Origin: Myxococcales bacterium
GTDB taxonomy: Bacteria > Myxococcota_A > Polyangia > Palsa-1104 > JAEUJZ01
Assembly: GCA_016794365.1 (NCBI GenBank)
Contig: JAEUKB010000017.1
Span: forward strand, 78,578-142,577
Direction of reading: 5' to 3'
DNA length: 64,000 nucleotides
Shown: piece after piece, positions 41,431-50,088 of the stretch
Layout: each line of letters opens with the position of its first letter
Position numbering within the stretch: position 1 is the first letter of the stretch
The notes under the pieces: model-generated
What the model was told of the DNA's origin: nothing
Seen by the model: the letters and a program-made list of their open reading frames with translations, nothing else
Databases searched by the model: none
Position numbers and translations under genes: made by a program

Positions 41431-42546
41431 CTAACTCGACGTAGGAGCGCCTTCCGATGATAGAGATCTCGCGGGCTGCGATCGGGTCAGTGGACTCCAC
41501 AGAATCTGGAGTCCCCCAAGCGGCCACACCGGCCACAGCTCTCTGTAGACCGCAAACCCACTTGGCTCGACATAGCCAAGCCGAGGACGACGCAGCAGCG
41601 CTTCCGCAGAGACAGACAGTTCCAGCCACAGCGGAATCCGTAGCGAAGGACGAAGCCACAGCGCCAGACTCGGTACGATTCCGATGCCAAGCACAACCTG
41701 TGACGCTGTCGGTTCGTATCCTGATGACACAGACAGCGTGCTGCGATGAAAAAGGGATCCGGTGACTCCCAGTCCGGTAAGTAGACGCAGCGAGGACGAC
41801 TGAAACAGCACCACCTGCGCACCAAGCGCAGCACTATAGCGAGACAGCGAAACGGAAAACAGATCATCTGACCAGCGTGAAGGGAGTCCAGCCCACAGAG
41901 ACAGTCGCAAGACCACGCGCGAAACCGGAAGCGATGCAGACAGACCCAAGGAGTGCTGACCAAACGGACTCTGTCCATCGATTCCGCCCAGCCAACCCAT
42001 CCCAAGCAGAACGGCTGTCCGTGCAGACTGATCTAAAGGAGTCACAGCTTCCTTTTCGGGCAAGACTTCAGGTGTTGGCTGCGCAGCCATGGCCTCGGCC
42101 AAGCTGACTCCTGTGGGCTCTCCGGCCAGCAGCGCACGCACCACAGCGCGTGTTACCACCGCCGCACTTTCCATCGCAGCGGACAGTCCTTGTGTCCGAT
42201 CGGTCTGTTCGATCAGTCGCTCAAACAGCCTGTCGGTTGTGACGATACGCAGTCGTCTGCCGCGCGATTCCTTGTCCCAATACACCAGACACAGAGCGCT
42301 CAGCTGACTGCGTAGCTGCGTCGCGCGAAGCAATCGTTCTGAAGGTGTAGCGCTTGCTTCTTCGCTTCCGATCGACTGAATCCGCACGGACAAGTCCGCA
42401 AGCTGTCCGCTCATTCGAGCAGCCAGCTCTGTGTCTTCCGAAGACTGCATCCACAGCACAACCACCGACGGAAAATTCGCCCACGCAGCCAATGGAACCA
42501 GGACAGAGCACAGAAGGAGGATCCAGATCCCAGCACGCACAAACAC
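41431..42546 (-). CDS. Exported beta-barrel-like protein, first gene of ECF operon
   Basis: 371 residues with signal peptide MFVRAGIWILLLCSVLVPLA (AWAN cleavage). The first ~170 residues form an alpha/beta part (SVVVLWMQSSEDTELAARMS, RLRIVTTDRLFERLIEQT), possibly TolB-like. From ~185 on alternating strands (HSLGLSASLPVSRVVLRLSL, SLSRYSAALGAQVVLFQSS, SRPLGYVEP-like loops) suggest an outer-membrane barrel. It may be the envelope sensor or client of the sigma operon. I do not recognise the family. Confidence 0.5.
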   Translation of the reverse strand: MFVRAGIWILLLCSVLVPLAAWANFPSVVVLWMQSSEDTELAARMSGQLADLSVRIQSIGSEEASATPSERLLRATQLRSQLSALCLVYWDKESRGRRLRIVTTDRLFERLIEQTDRTQGLSAAMESAAVVTRAVVRALLAGEPTGVSLAEAMAAQPTPEVLPEKEAVTPLDQSARTAVLLGMGWLGGIDGQSPFGQHSLGLSASLPVSRVVLRLSLWAGLPSRWSDDLFSVSLSRYSAALGAQVVLFQSSSLRLLTGLGVTGSLFHRSTLSVSSGYEPTASQVVLGIGIVPSLALWLRPSLRIPLWLELSVSAEALLRRPRLGYVEPSGFAVYRELWPVWPLGGLQILWSPLTRSQPARSLSSEGAPTSS

Positions 42547-42618
42547 CCAGCGGATTGTAACAGGACTTTGTATGTGAGCCGCAGTGATGGATGCAGAATC
42601 GCAGCAGGAATCACGGAT

Positions 42619-44238
42619 TTAGCGACGGCGCGTAAAGTGCGCAGACGTAGTCAGCTGAAGCAGATAGTCGGTCAAGCTGGCTTCATTCGATCCCAGATCA
42701 GGACGGACTTTGCGCACCAAACAGCTTGGGAGTCCTTCGCTGATTCCGTAGCTGTACGTCGCCATCATGTCCGCAGCACACGCGCGCACATCTTCACGAC
42801 TTGCAAGCTGCGAGCTGAGATCTGCTTGTCCTGTGGCCGTCATCAGTAGCTCATCGCTGGCATTCACAATCCGTGCAGAGTCATCGATTGGGAGTCCTTT
42901 TTCCGTCGAGCGATAGCGACCTACTTCATCAAAGTGCTCGAACGCAAAGCCGATCGGATCAAACTGCTTGTGACAGAAAACGCAGCCGGACTGAACGTGC
43001 TGTTTTTCATATCGCTCTCGCGTGGTCGTCATTCCCGGCATCGTCGTTGGCAGTGCCGGAATGTTGGGTGGAGGATCCGGACGACGCTTGCACAGCAGCT
43101 TTTCATACAGCAGAAGTCCGCGCTGCGTGGGCGACGATCCTTGTGCTTGCGCATTCGCCGCCAAGATCGATCCCTGCGACAGCAGTCCAACACCCCACTG
43201 CGGCGGTCGCTGCGTACGGACAAATCCACTGCTTGCGCTTCCGTATCCGTAATGCGTCGCCAGGGTTGGATCGACAAAGGTAAAGTCTGCGGTCAAAAGT
43301 GACTTCAGTCCTCCTTTGTCTGTCAGCACCACCTGATCGATAAAGCGCTTAGTCTCTTCTACCAGAGAAGTCCGAACGGTAAAGTAGTTGGCCACATCAG
43401 GTCGAGTTACCGTCGCTGCGCGCTCATAACGGAACCAGTAACGGAACAGCTGTCGCACCACGTCCTGACCACGCGGACTGGCAAGCAGAGTCTTCGCTTC
43501 CGCTTGCAACACATCCGGTGAAGACAGCTCACCGCGATCCGCTCTGTCCAGGAGCTGCACGCTCGGTGTCGTTCCTGAATAGTTGTAGGCCAGCTCTGTT
43601 GCCAGCTCGTGCTGCGAGAGCTTGCGCGTGTCTCCTTCTTGCGAGCCCACTTCCGATCGATAGACCGCATGCGGAGACTGGATCATCGCCACCAGCATCC
43701 ACTTCAGTCCCGTCGCAAAGTTCGACTTGGCCAGCACGCTGTCATAAAGCGCCAAGTACGTTCCTTTTTCGGCTTCCGTGACCGTACGGCGAAACAGTCG
43801 TCTTCCTTGCGTACTCACAAACGATGCCGCACAGTCGCGATTGGGAGTCGTCTTTGCGCAGGGCAGAATCGTCTCCAGCGCCGGACTGGTCGTCGCAAGG
43901 GTTGCCACATCTTCAGCGGTGTCCAAGATCTCTTGTGCGGTCTGCTGATTCACTTGCAGCACCGATGCATCGTTGGCAAAGCCCGCGTGGGACACCGGAT
44001 CCACACCCAGCTTTACGCCGCGCCACGCAGTCTTGATCGCTGGAAAGATGTCTCCGATTGTGTTCTCTAGCTCCAGGTTGGTCAGTCTCCGCAGCAGTGG
44101 GGGACCGACATCCGTACTCGCACACAGCTCTTCATCACTTGGCGTCGCATCACTTGGTGAAGTGCTTGTGCAGGAAGTCAGCCAGAGCGCGAGCATGCCC
44201 ATGGGAATTCCCAACTGAATGACAGACTTCGGGCTCAT
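42619..44238 (-). CDS. DUF1592-type exported protein (second copy, short form)
   Basis: 539 residues with lipobox (GMLALWLTSC). It has DUF1592-family segments LRRLTNLELENTIGDIFP, GRRLFRRTVTEAEKGTYLAL, SPHAVYRSEVGSQEGDTRK, AEAKTLLASPRGQDVVRQLF, SSPTQRGLLLYEKLLCKRRP, and CVFCHKQFDPIGFAFEHFDE with one haem-type CxxCH. It lacks the N-terminal class I cytochrome and glycogen-binding-like insert of the copy at 23106. It is coupled to the upstream DUF1552 gene by a 4-bp overlap. Exported partner of that protein; reaction unknown. Confidence 0.8.
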   Translation of the reverse strand: MSPKSVIQLGIPMGMLALWLTSCTSTSPSDATPSDEELCASTDVGPPLLRRLTNLELENTIGDIFPAIKTAWRGVKLGVDPVSHAGFANDASVLQVNQQTAQEILDTAEDVATLATTSPALETILPCAKTTPNRDCAASFVSTQGRRLFRRTVTEAEKGTYLALYDSVLAKSNFATGLKWMLVAMIQSPHAVYRSEVGSQEGDTRKLSQHELATELAYNYSGTTPSVQLLDRADRGELSSPDVLQAEAKTLLASPRGQDVVRQLFRYWFRYERAATVTRPDVANYFTVRTSLVEETKRFIDQVVLTDKGGLKSLLTADFTFVDPTLATHYGYGSASSGFVRTQRPPQWGVGLLSQGSILAANAQAQGSSPTQRGLLLYEKLLCKRRPDPPPNIPALPTTMPGMTTTRERYEKQHVQSGCVFCHKQFDPIGFAFEHFDEVGRYRSTEKGLPIDDSARIVNASDELLMTATGQADLSSQLASREDVRACAADMMATYSYGISEGLPSCLVRKVRPDLGSNEASLTDYLLQLTTSAHFTRRR

Positions 44239-45536
44239 GCCTTCACCTCCGTGATCGACTTGCCAAACTGAGACTGCGGAACACCAGCGATCTCGCTCAG
44301 CGTAAACAGCAGATCCCCGTGCGTTCGATTTTCAAAGTCAAAGATTCGTCCAGTCTTGATCGCACCTGCGCCACCCCCAATCGTCAGGAGCGGCAAGTAG
44401 CTGACATACGGTTTTCCGTCGAGCCAGACCGTTCCTTTGTTCGCATTGTGATCGGCTCCGTCCGCGATCTCGCTAAAGACATAGATGAGCGTGTTGTCCA
44501 ACACTTTGCGACCCGGTGCGCTGGTATCAAGCGGATCATCAGTCTGTGCGAGCGTCTTGATCAGCTTGTCTACCAGGTGCTGATAGTAGAAGCGCTGAAT
44601 CCGCGCATACTCTGCGCGTCCTGCTGCATCCCACGAGTGCGAAGACGGATCATGATGGTTCTTCGAGATTCCCATAAAACCAAAGTTCACATCCGACGTC
44701 GCCCACAAGTTCTGGATCGAGAGGATGCGCGCTGCACCACAGATCATCGCTTGCGCGGCCAGCTCTAGCTGACCATCCAGGACTTTGGGAAGGTTGTTGG
44801 TTTCCAGCACATTGGCATTGCTTGCCTTCAGTGCAGCCACCGATGGTAAACTTGGCTGTCCCATGCATGCATTCACGCCCGTTGTACCACCCGCTTTGAG
44901 CGTACGAATCGCATCCAAGTGAACGCTGAGCTTGCTCTGTTCACGCGACAGATCCTTGTGAGTCTGCGCCAGTGTCTCCAGCTCTTTTTCCGTAAGACCC
45001 AGCGCTGCTTTGCGAAACTCTGCATCCGAAGACATCATCGTTCCACTTGGGAACAGACGATCCATCGCAGCCACCGGACTTGCCTCTGGACGAATCCACG
45101 TTCCGTCTTTGATCAGATAGTTGTCCGATCCCCAGTACGTTTGATAGGGAACGGCTCCCAGTGCAATCGCTTGCGTTCCCATCGCTTTGGCGATCGCTCG
45201 ATCAATCGACTGGTTGGCGTTCTCATTTCCCGTCAGAGTCCAGCGAATCGCAGGATGATTGTTGATGCCTTGATACTCCAAGCCGCGCATCACGTTGACG
45301 TGTTGCTTATACGGTTCAAGCGGCCCCCATACGCTCTCTCCGGTCATTGTGAAGGTGAAGTTGTCACTGGTTCCTTTGGGGTTGAAGTGTTCGTTGGGAA
45401 GACCATGCGGAATGTAGAAAAACAGCATGCGCAGCGGTCTTGCGCTCGGAGCAGCCACCGCAAGCTGTGACATGCGCATCGCGAGCGGAACCGCGATGCC
45501 CAAAGACAGCGCTTTGAAGAACGTGCGCCTTTTCAT
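44235..45536 (-). CDS. DUF1552 family exported protein (second copy)
   Basis: Start set at 45536 (MKRRTFFKALSLGIAVPLAM), with GGAAGG 8-11 bp upstream, rather than 45593. It has a Tat-like signal (KRRTFFKA). Landmarks: LRMLFFYIPHGLPNEHFNPK, HVNVMRGLEYQGINNHPAIR, SIDRAIAKAMG, LIKDGTWIRPEASPVAAMDR, YVFSEIADGADHNANKGTVW. The order here is DUF1552 then DUF1592, the reverse of the pair at 21.7-25.3 kb. Divergent from the kinase-SAVED-CD-NTase gene across a 406-bp gap. Confidence 0.85.
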   Translation of the reverse strand: MKRRTFFKALSLGIAVPLAMRMSQLAVAAPSARPLRMLFFYIPHGLPNEHFNPKGTSDNFTFTMTGESVWGPLEPYKQHVNVMRGLEYQGINNHPAIRWTLTGNENANQSIDRAIAKAMGTQAIALGAVPYQTYWGSDNYLIKDGTWIRPEASPVAAMDRLFPSGTMMSSDAEFRKAALGLTEKELETLAQTHKDLSREQSKLSVHLDAIRTLKAGGTTGVNACMGQPSLPSVAALKASNANVLETNNLPKVLDGQLELAAQAMICGAARILSIQNLWATSDVNFGFMGISKNHHDPSSHSWDAAGRAEYARIQRFYYQHLVDKLIKTLAQTDDPLDTSAPGRKVLDNTLIYVFSEIADGADHNANKGTVWLDGKPYVSYLPLLTIGGGAGAIKTGRIFDFENRTHGDLLFTLSEIAGVPQSQFGKSITEVKA

Positions 45537-45942
45537 CTCAACCTTCCGATTCATTCGCAGACTCCTACGGCTGTGGACTGAAGCACGCAGCATGCGCGTG
45601 TTCTGTGAGTCATGGAGGAAGCCGCGCTCTGTTTCGGGTCACTGCGATCGAAACTTTTTTCGATTCCTACAGTCGAAACAGAGATCTCCTTTGGATTTCA
45701 CAGAGATCTCTGCACTGCGATCGCTACGCTCAAGTGACAGCCCTGTTCTGCACCCATCGGTCTACGTAGGAATCCGGCGGACAGCGTCGTACTGCGACTC
45801 ATGTTGCATGACCGCTGCTTACGCGATCGCTGTCCAAACCTGTAGATGAATGTGATCGCTTTGTCGGTTCCGATTACGATGCAGGGAAAGGTCTGGCAGA
45901 TTGTTTTTCATCAAAGTCAGAACCTGTTGAAGGACTGTCATC
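45537..45942. promoter_or_regulatory. 406-bp divergent regulatory region with nested palindromes
   Basis: The longest non-coding gap of the window, between the DUF1552 gene and the kinase-SAVED-CD-NTase gene. A 10-bp perfect inverted repeat, CTCTGTTTCG (45627-45636) and CGAAACAGAG (45674-45683), encloses a second perfect one, ATCGAAA/TTTCGAT (45647-45664, 4-base loop). CAGAGATCTC occurs at 45679-45688 and again at 45701-45710, exactly 22 bp apart (two helical turns), each holding the palindrome GAGATCTC. GCGATCGC palindromes occur further on. This looks like an operator region. No start with good ribosome-binding site is seen for any ORF here. Confidence 0.5.
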
Positions 45943-48852
45943 ATGAACGTGCAATGGTGCGACGGCAGCATCGTGGGAGAGTATCGTCTGGAACGTCTGC
46001 TTGGTGAGGGCGGACAAGGCGTTGCGTTCCTGGCTCGGCATCGTCGATTGGGTCATCTGGTCGTGATCAAGATCCTGCGCATCGATCAGAACGACGCACA
46101 GCAGCGCGGTCGCTTTCTGCGAGAAGGTCAAGCGCTGGGAATGCTGCAACATCCGAACATCGCGCGGCTGCTCCATGCTGACACGCTACCGGATGGTGCA
46201 GAGTACTTGGTCCTGGAACATGTGAGCGGAGGATCACTGCGCGAGTTGCTGAACAGACAGCGCGCACCGCTGCCGATCGATCATGTCTTGCGATTCCTGT
46301 TGTCCACAGCGGAAGCGCTGGCCTACGCACATGCACACGGCGTCATCCATCGCGATGTGAAGCCTGAAAACCTGATGCTGACGAGCAGTCCGCTCTGTGC
46401 GGAGACTCCTCCTGCGCTCAAGCTCATCGACTTTGGACTCGCGTATGTTCAGTCGGAAAGCGAGCGTGCCGCGCTGCCTTGGCCGGACAATCTCACGCAG
46501 CTTGATACGCGGCCTGGAGCCCGACCCGGGACACCTCAGTATCGCGCTCCCGAGCTGGGACTCGATTCCGATCCAGATCAGCGGTCCACGCATCACAGTC
46601 CAGCGCTCGATGCCTATGCATTGGGAATCGTCGGTTGGGAGCTGCTCACCGGAGTCCGTCCGCAGCGTGCGGAGCGAGCCGATCCACTTCACACACTGCG
46701 ACAGCAGCGACCCGATGCGCCGCGCGAGCTGACTTCGCTGATCGCGGCCCTTCTGTCTCTGACTCCTCAATCAAGGCCCGATGTCTGTCAGGTTGCCAAG
46801 GTCTGTGCCGCGCTGCTGTCTCGCAGCACGAACCAGCTGTCCGAGCCAACACCACGCGTACAAAAAAAGAGCGCCCTACTTTCCGGCCACCTGCATCTGT
46901 CTATCTGGATGTTGGCTGTTTTCATATCGGGTGCAGCGTGTCTTGCGATTGTGAGCCATCGCTCACGACAAGGTGGCGTTTCATCCAGCCGACAGACGCA
47001 CAATCAAACCAGCACACAGACTCCGTACCTTGCCATCACCCAGCCTGTCTTGGGACTGGTAAGCGATGCAGAGATTGAAGAGTCCATCGGTCCGCAGTCA
47101 TCCTCGATTCAGCGGATCGACATCGCGCCCGTTCGTCAGCTTGGACCAAAGCTCAGCCATCCAGACTGGCCGCGCTGGGCCGCAGCGCAAGCCGAGCTTG
47201 TTCGCACCCAAGTGATTCCTGCGCTCCACCGCAGTCCAACCCCGCGCATTGCCTACTTTGGTCTGGCTCCGGTTCCGCTCGGAGTTCACTTGGGTACACT
47301 CCTGAGTGGTCTGGTTCCTGTCTCTGTCTATCAGCGCGATCACAAGCGGGGACGTTGGCTGTTTCCGCAACATCAGCGCACACAGTCTGTCTCGGTTCAC
47401 GGAATGCCTCTTGATATCAGTCGAGCAGCAGGGCCAGTGGTGCTGCGCGTCTCTTCGTTTGTGCAGATCGATCCAGCACTCACAAAAGAGATCGTAGCTG
47501 CGCCATTGGCAGAGCTTGACGTTGCGGTCCAGCAGCCATCCCCCGATGCGCTTCAGTCCGAAGAAGATGTCCACGAAATGGCAGCCGCCGTGCAGCAAGT
47601 GCTGAGCGATCTTGTGATTCACCGTCCCAACACCACCGTTGTGCATCTGTTTGCTGCGGTTCCGGGAGCGCTCGCGCTCCGCATCGGAATGCAGATCAAT
47701 CCCAACATTCATCCACCGATCCAAACGTATCAGTTCGATCGCGAGCTTCGACCAAGCTATCGCCCTGCTCTCTTGCTTGGATCGTCACACACAGCACAAG
47801 GAATGGACTTCATGCCATCAAGCGCGCAATCCATCATTGAACGTCGTCTGGAACACTTTGTGGACTGGCTCAAACCAGATGCAGAGTCGGAGTCTGCCAT
47901 GGCACAGAGAGCGGACGAAATCCGACAGAAAATTCGTAGCCAAGTCGTCGCCGATGGACTCACGGTTCGCTCGACTCCTGCGGCGGGTTCCTTTGCCAAA
48001 AACACCGGCCTACGTCGTCATGTCACGGGAGGATCGGCTGTTGAAGGACAAGATGTTGACATTCCGTTTGTGCTTTCACCCATGACAGAACGCGAGCAGC
48101 AAATCAGTCGCTTGCTCGATCGCTTTCAAGGCTATGCCGATCGCGCGTATCCACAGCGACCCCCGAACAAGAGTCGCACCAAAAGCTCCATCAAGATCGA
48201 GTTCACAGGAGCCAGACTGTCCTTCGATCTGGTTCCCATGATTCAAGCGCCAGAGTATGGACCGGACTATCAGTGGCTGCTGCGTGGCGACGGAACCAAA
48301 CGCCTGACCGCAGTATCGATGCACAACCAGTTCATCCGAAGTCGCACCCACGCAAGCAATCAGGTTCCCGGTCGCGTCAAGTTCAACGAGTGCGTACGAC
48401 TCCTAAAGTGGTGGCGAGAGTTCCGTATGAACAACGATCGCCAGAGCATTCCAGGAATCCCCAGTCTGATGCTAGAGATGATGGCTGCGCATGCATTCGA
48501 TCAAAAGGGAGTCGAAGCCACCTACAGCGCAACGCTGCTGTCTTGGTTCGATCATCTTCATGATGTCGTTTCTCGACGCACTCCGATCCGCTTTCAGGAC
48601 TATCCGCCACCGCCCGGACGTCGTCATGCCGCGAAGACTCCATGGATGGTGATGGAGCCCGTAGATCCGGAAAACAACCTCACGCACGACTGGAACGATC
48701 AACACATTGCAGAGCTGGCGAGCTGGCTTCAGCGTGCGCGTACCGACATGCAGCGTGCAGTGGATCTGGATCGCAGAAACAACCCCCAAGAGTCGCTCCA
48801 TCACTTGGTTCAGATCTTTGGGACTCCGTTTAAACACAACTGCGGCGACTAA
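45943..48852 (+). CDS. Ser/Thr kinase - SAVED - CD-NTase fusion (candidate single-chain CBASS-like protein)
   Basis: 969 residues in one uninterrupted frame. Kinase domain (12-300): GEGGQG loop 21-26, Lys43, Glu61, HRDVKPEN with Asp138, DFG at 163-165, APE at 202-204; all catalytic residues kept. A hydrophobic segment (LSIWMLAVFISGAACLAIV) spans ~319-338. SAVED domain (~400-600): VVHLFAAVPGALALRIG and HPPIQTYQFD are its end signature. CD-NTase domain (~630-950): GSFAKNT at 682-688, Asp704/Asp706 in DVDIPFVL, third Asp762 in SFDLVPMI, then FNECVRLLKWWREFR. CD-NTases make cyclic oligonucleotides during phage infection and SAVED domains sense them. Kinase as output is inferred. A second kinase gene follows at 51 bp. 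Confidence 0.85.
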   Translation: MNVQWCDGSIVGEYRLERLLGEGGQGVAFLARHRRLGHLVVIKILRIDQNDAQQRGRFLREGQALGMLQHPNIARLLHADTLPDGAEYLVLEHVSGGSLRELLNRQRAPLPIDHVLRFLLSTAEALAYAHAHGVIHRDVKPENLMLTSSPLCAETPPALKLIDFGLAYVQSESERAALPWPDNLTQLDTRPGARPGTPQYRAPELGLDSDPDQRSTHHSPALDAYALGIVGWELLTGVRPQRAERADPLHTLRQQRPDAPRELTSLIAALLSLTPQSRPDVCQVAKVCAALLSRSTNQLSEPTPRVQKKSALLSGHLHLSIWMLAVFISGAACLAIVSHRSRQGGVSSSRQTHNQTSTQTPYLAITQPVLGLVSDAEIEESIGPQSSSIQRIDIAPVRQLGPKLSHPDWPRWAAAQAELVRTQVIPALHRSPTPRIAYFGLAPVPLGVHLGTLLSGLVPVSVYQRDHKRGRWLFPQHQRTQSVSVHGMPLDISRAAGPVVLRVSSFVQIDPALTKEIVAAPLAELDVAVQQPSPDALQSEEDVHEMAAAVQQVLSDLVIHRPNTTVVHLFAAVPGALALRIGMQINPNIHPPIQTYQFDRELRPSYRPALLLGSSHTAQGMDFMPSSAQSIIERRLEHFVDWLKPDAESESAMAQRADEIRQKIRSQVVADGLTVRSTPAAGSFAKNTGLRRHVTGGSAVEGQDVDIPFVLSPMTEREQQISRLLDRFQGYADRAYPQRPPNKSRTKSSIKIEFTGARLSFDLVPMIQAPEYGPDYQWLLRGDGTKRLTAVSMHNQFIRSRTHASNQVPGRVKFNECVRLLKWWREFRMNNDRQSIPGIPSLMLEMMAAHAFDQKGVEATYSATLLSWFDHLHDVVSRRTPIRFQDYPPPPGRRHAAKTPWMVMEPVDPENNLTHDWNDQHIAELASWLQRARTDMQRAVDLDRRNNPQESLHHLVQIFGTPFKHNCGD

Positions 48853-48903
48853 GAACAGCGACCACGCCACGACCTACACTGTCCGTCGGTACATCACCCT
48901 GTC

Positions 48904-49797
48904 ATGAGCGATGACTTCGTACTTCCTGTTGAGCTTCCCAAGATCGATCCACATCGCTTACAGCGAGTCCGTACGCTGTGGGTCGGTGCGCTCTGTTCCG
49001 TAGAAGAAGTCATCGTGCAAGACACAGGATCGTATGCGGTCCTCAAGCAGATGCATCCAGAGCATCGCAGCGATCCCGGTCTGGCTGCGCGCTGCATCAA
49101 TGAAGGACTGATCTTGCAGCGGCTCCACATGCATCAGCGCGTCGCAGGAATCCCGCAACTGCTGAAGATGGGAATCCTTCCCAATGGCTGTCCTGCGCTG
49201 CTTCTGGAACGGCTCGGGGATGCGTTGGCAGAACAGCTGTCTGCATTTGATGCGCAGACAAAACCGGATGCACAGGCATTCCTGATCGATCTGGGAAGGC
49301 AGCTCACCCAGACCTTGTCACTGATTCATAATCAAGGAATCGTTCACAGAGATCTCCGTCCCGACAACATCCTGTTTTCCCATCCTTCTCAGCGATCGAA
49401 AGAACAGCGCTTTCCCGACGCCTACGTCATTGACTTTGGGCTTGCGAAGGTCTTTGACCGTGAAGTCTTTCTGCCTGTCTCGACCGGCGAAGAAGACTTG
49501 TTGGGAACGGATCTTTATATGGCACCAGAGCAGTGGGAATCCGCCAAGCATGTAACCGGATCCGCAGATGTGTACTCGCTCGGTGTAATCCTTTATCAGC
49601 TGGCGAGCGGTCGGACTCCGTTTTCACATCCCAAGCGGAATGTCCTGATGTACCAGCACATGGTCTCTGCGCCTCCGCCGCTGCCTTCGTACATTCCAAG
49701 CGCGCTCGGTGCGATCATTTTGGACATGCTGCGGAAGCGTCCCTCGATTCGTCCCAGTGCAAAGGAGTGTACCGAACGACTCCTTGCGCTTTGCTAA
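48904..49797 (+). CDS. Second Ser/Thr protein kinase of the kinase/CD-NTase module
   Basis: 297 residues, essentially one kinase domain without TM segment. ATP Lys48 (YAVLKQMHPEH), catalytic loop VHRDLRPDNILF (Asp150), DFG at 177-179, GTDLYMAPEQW and DVYSLGVILYQLASGRTPFS are intact. The Gly-rich loop is not canonical (RTLWVGALCSVEEVIVQD), so nucleotide handling may differ. It starts 51 bp after the fusion protein on the same strand and is probably co-transcribed. It could be a target of, or a relay for, the kinase domain of the fusion protein. No other defence gene follows. Confidence 0.85.
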   Translation: MSDDFVLPVELPKIDPHRLQRVRTLWVGALCSVEEVIVQDTGSYAVLKQMHPEHRSDPGLAARCINEGLILQRLHMHQRVAGIPQLLKMGILPNGCPALLLERLGDALAEQLSAFDAQTKPDAQAFLIDLGRQLTQTLSLIHNQGIVHRDLRPDNILFSHPSQRSKEQRFPDAYVIDFGLAKVFDREVFLPVSTGEEDLLGTDLYMAPEQWESAKHVTGSADVYSLGVILYQLASGRTPFSHPKRNVLMYQHMVSAPPPLPSYIPSALGAIILDMLRKRPSIRPSAKECTERLLALC

Positions 49798-49956
49798 CCT
49801 GCGACCACTACGAAACCAACAGTTTGAGTACGGAGCGTGGGGGCGACCGGAGAGCTTTTTTTCGGGCCGCCTGCGGAACGGAACAAAGTCTCGCAGGGTA
49901 GCGGGGCCCCTCGCGAAACATGCGGGTTTGGGAATGGACGGGGTTTAACCGCTTTT

Positions 49957-50001
49957 TGTGAGCACTCTCTTTGTGACCACTCTCTTTGTGACCACTCTCT
50001 T
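49957..50001. repeat. Three tandem 15-bp repeats in a 291-bp gap
   Basis: TGTGAGCACTCTCTT (49957-49971), then TGTGACCACTCTCTT twice (49972-49986, 49987-50001), about 90 bp before the lipoprotein start at 50089. The surrounding gap 49798-50088 holds no convincing gene. The minus-strand open frame across it only translates the repeat as QREWS units and is not credible. Confidence 0.6.
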
Positions 50002-50088
50002 TGCTGCATTTTTTTCGCCCTGTCTGCACAGCCCTCGCGTCTTCCCAATGAGAGGTGATCTTCACCACAACACAGAAAGGGAAGACCG

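Noticed and set aside
40798..45593. One long minus-strand operon from DUF1552 to the ECF lipoprotein
   Set aside because: A 72-bp gap without coupling separates 42546 from 42619, and the two blocks have different themes; a joint transcript is possible but not supported.
49957..50001. Repeats as CRISPR or as coding sequence on the minus strand
   Set aside because: Only 15-bp contiguous units, no spacers; the minus frame gives a proline-rich and QREWS repeat protein without start signals.
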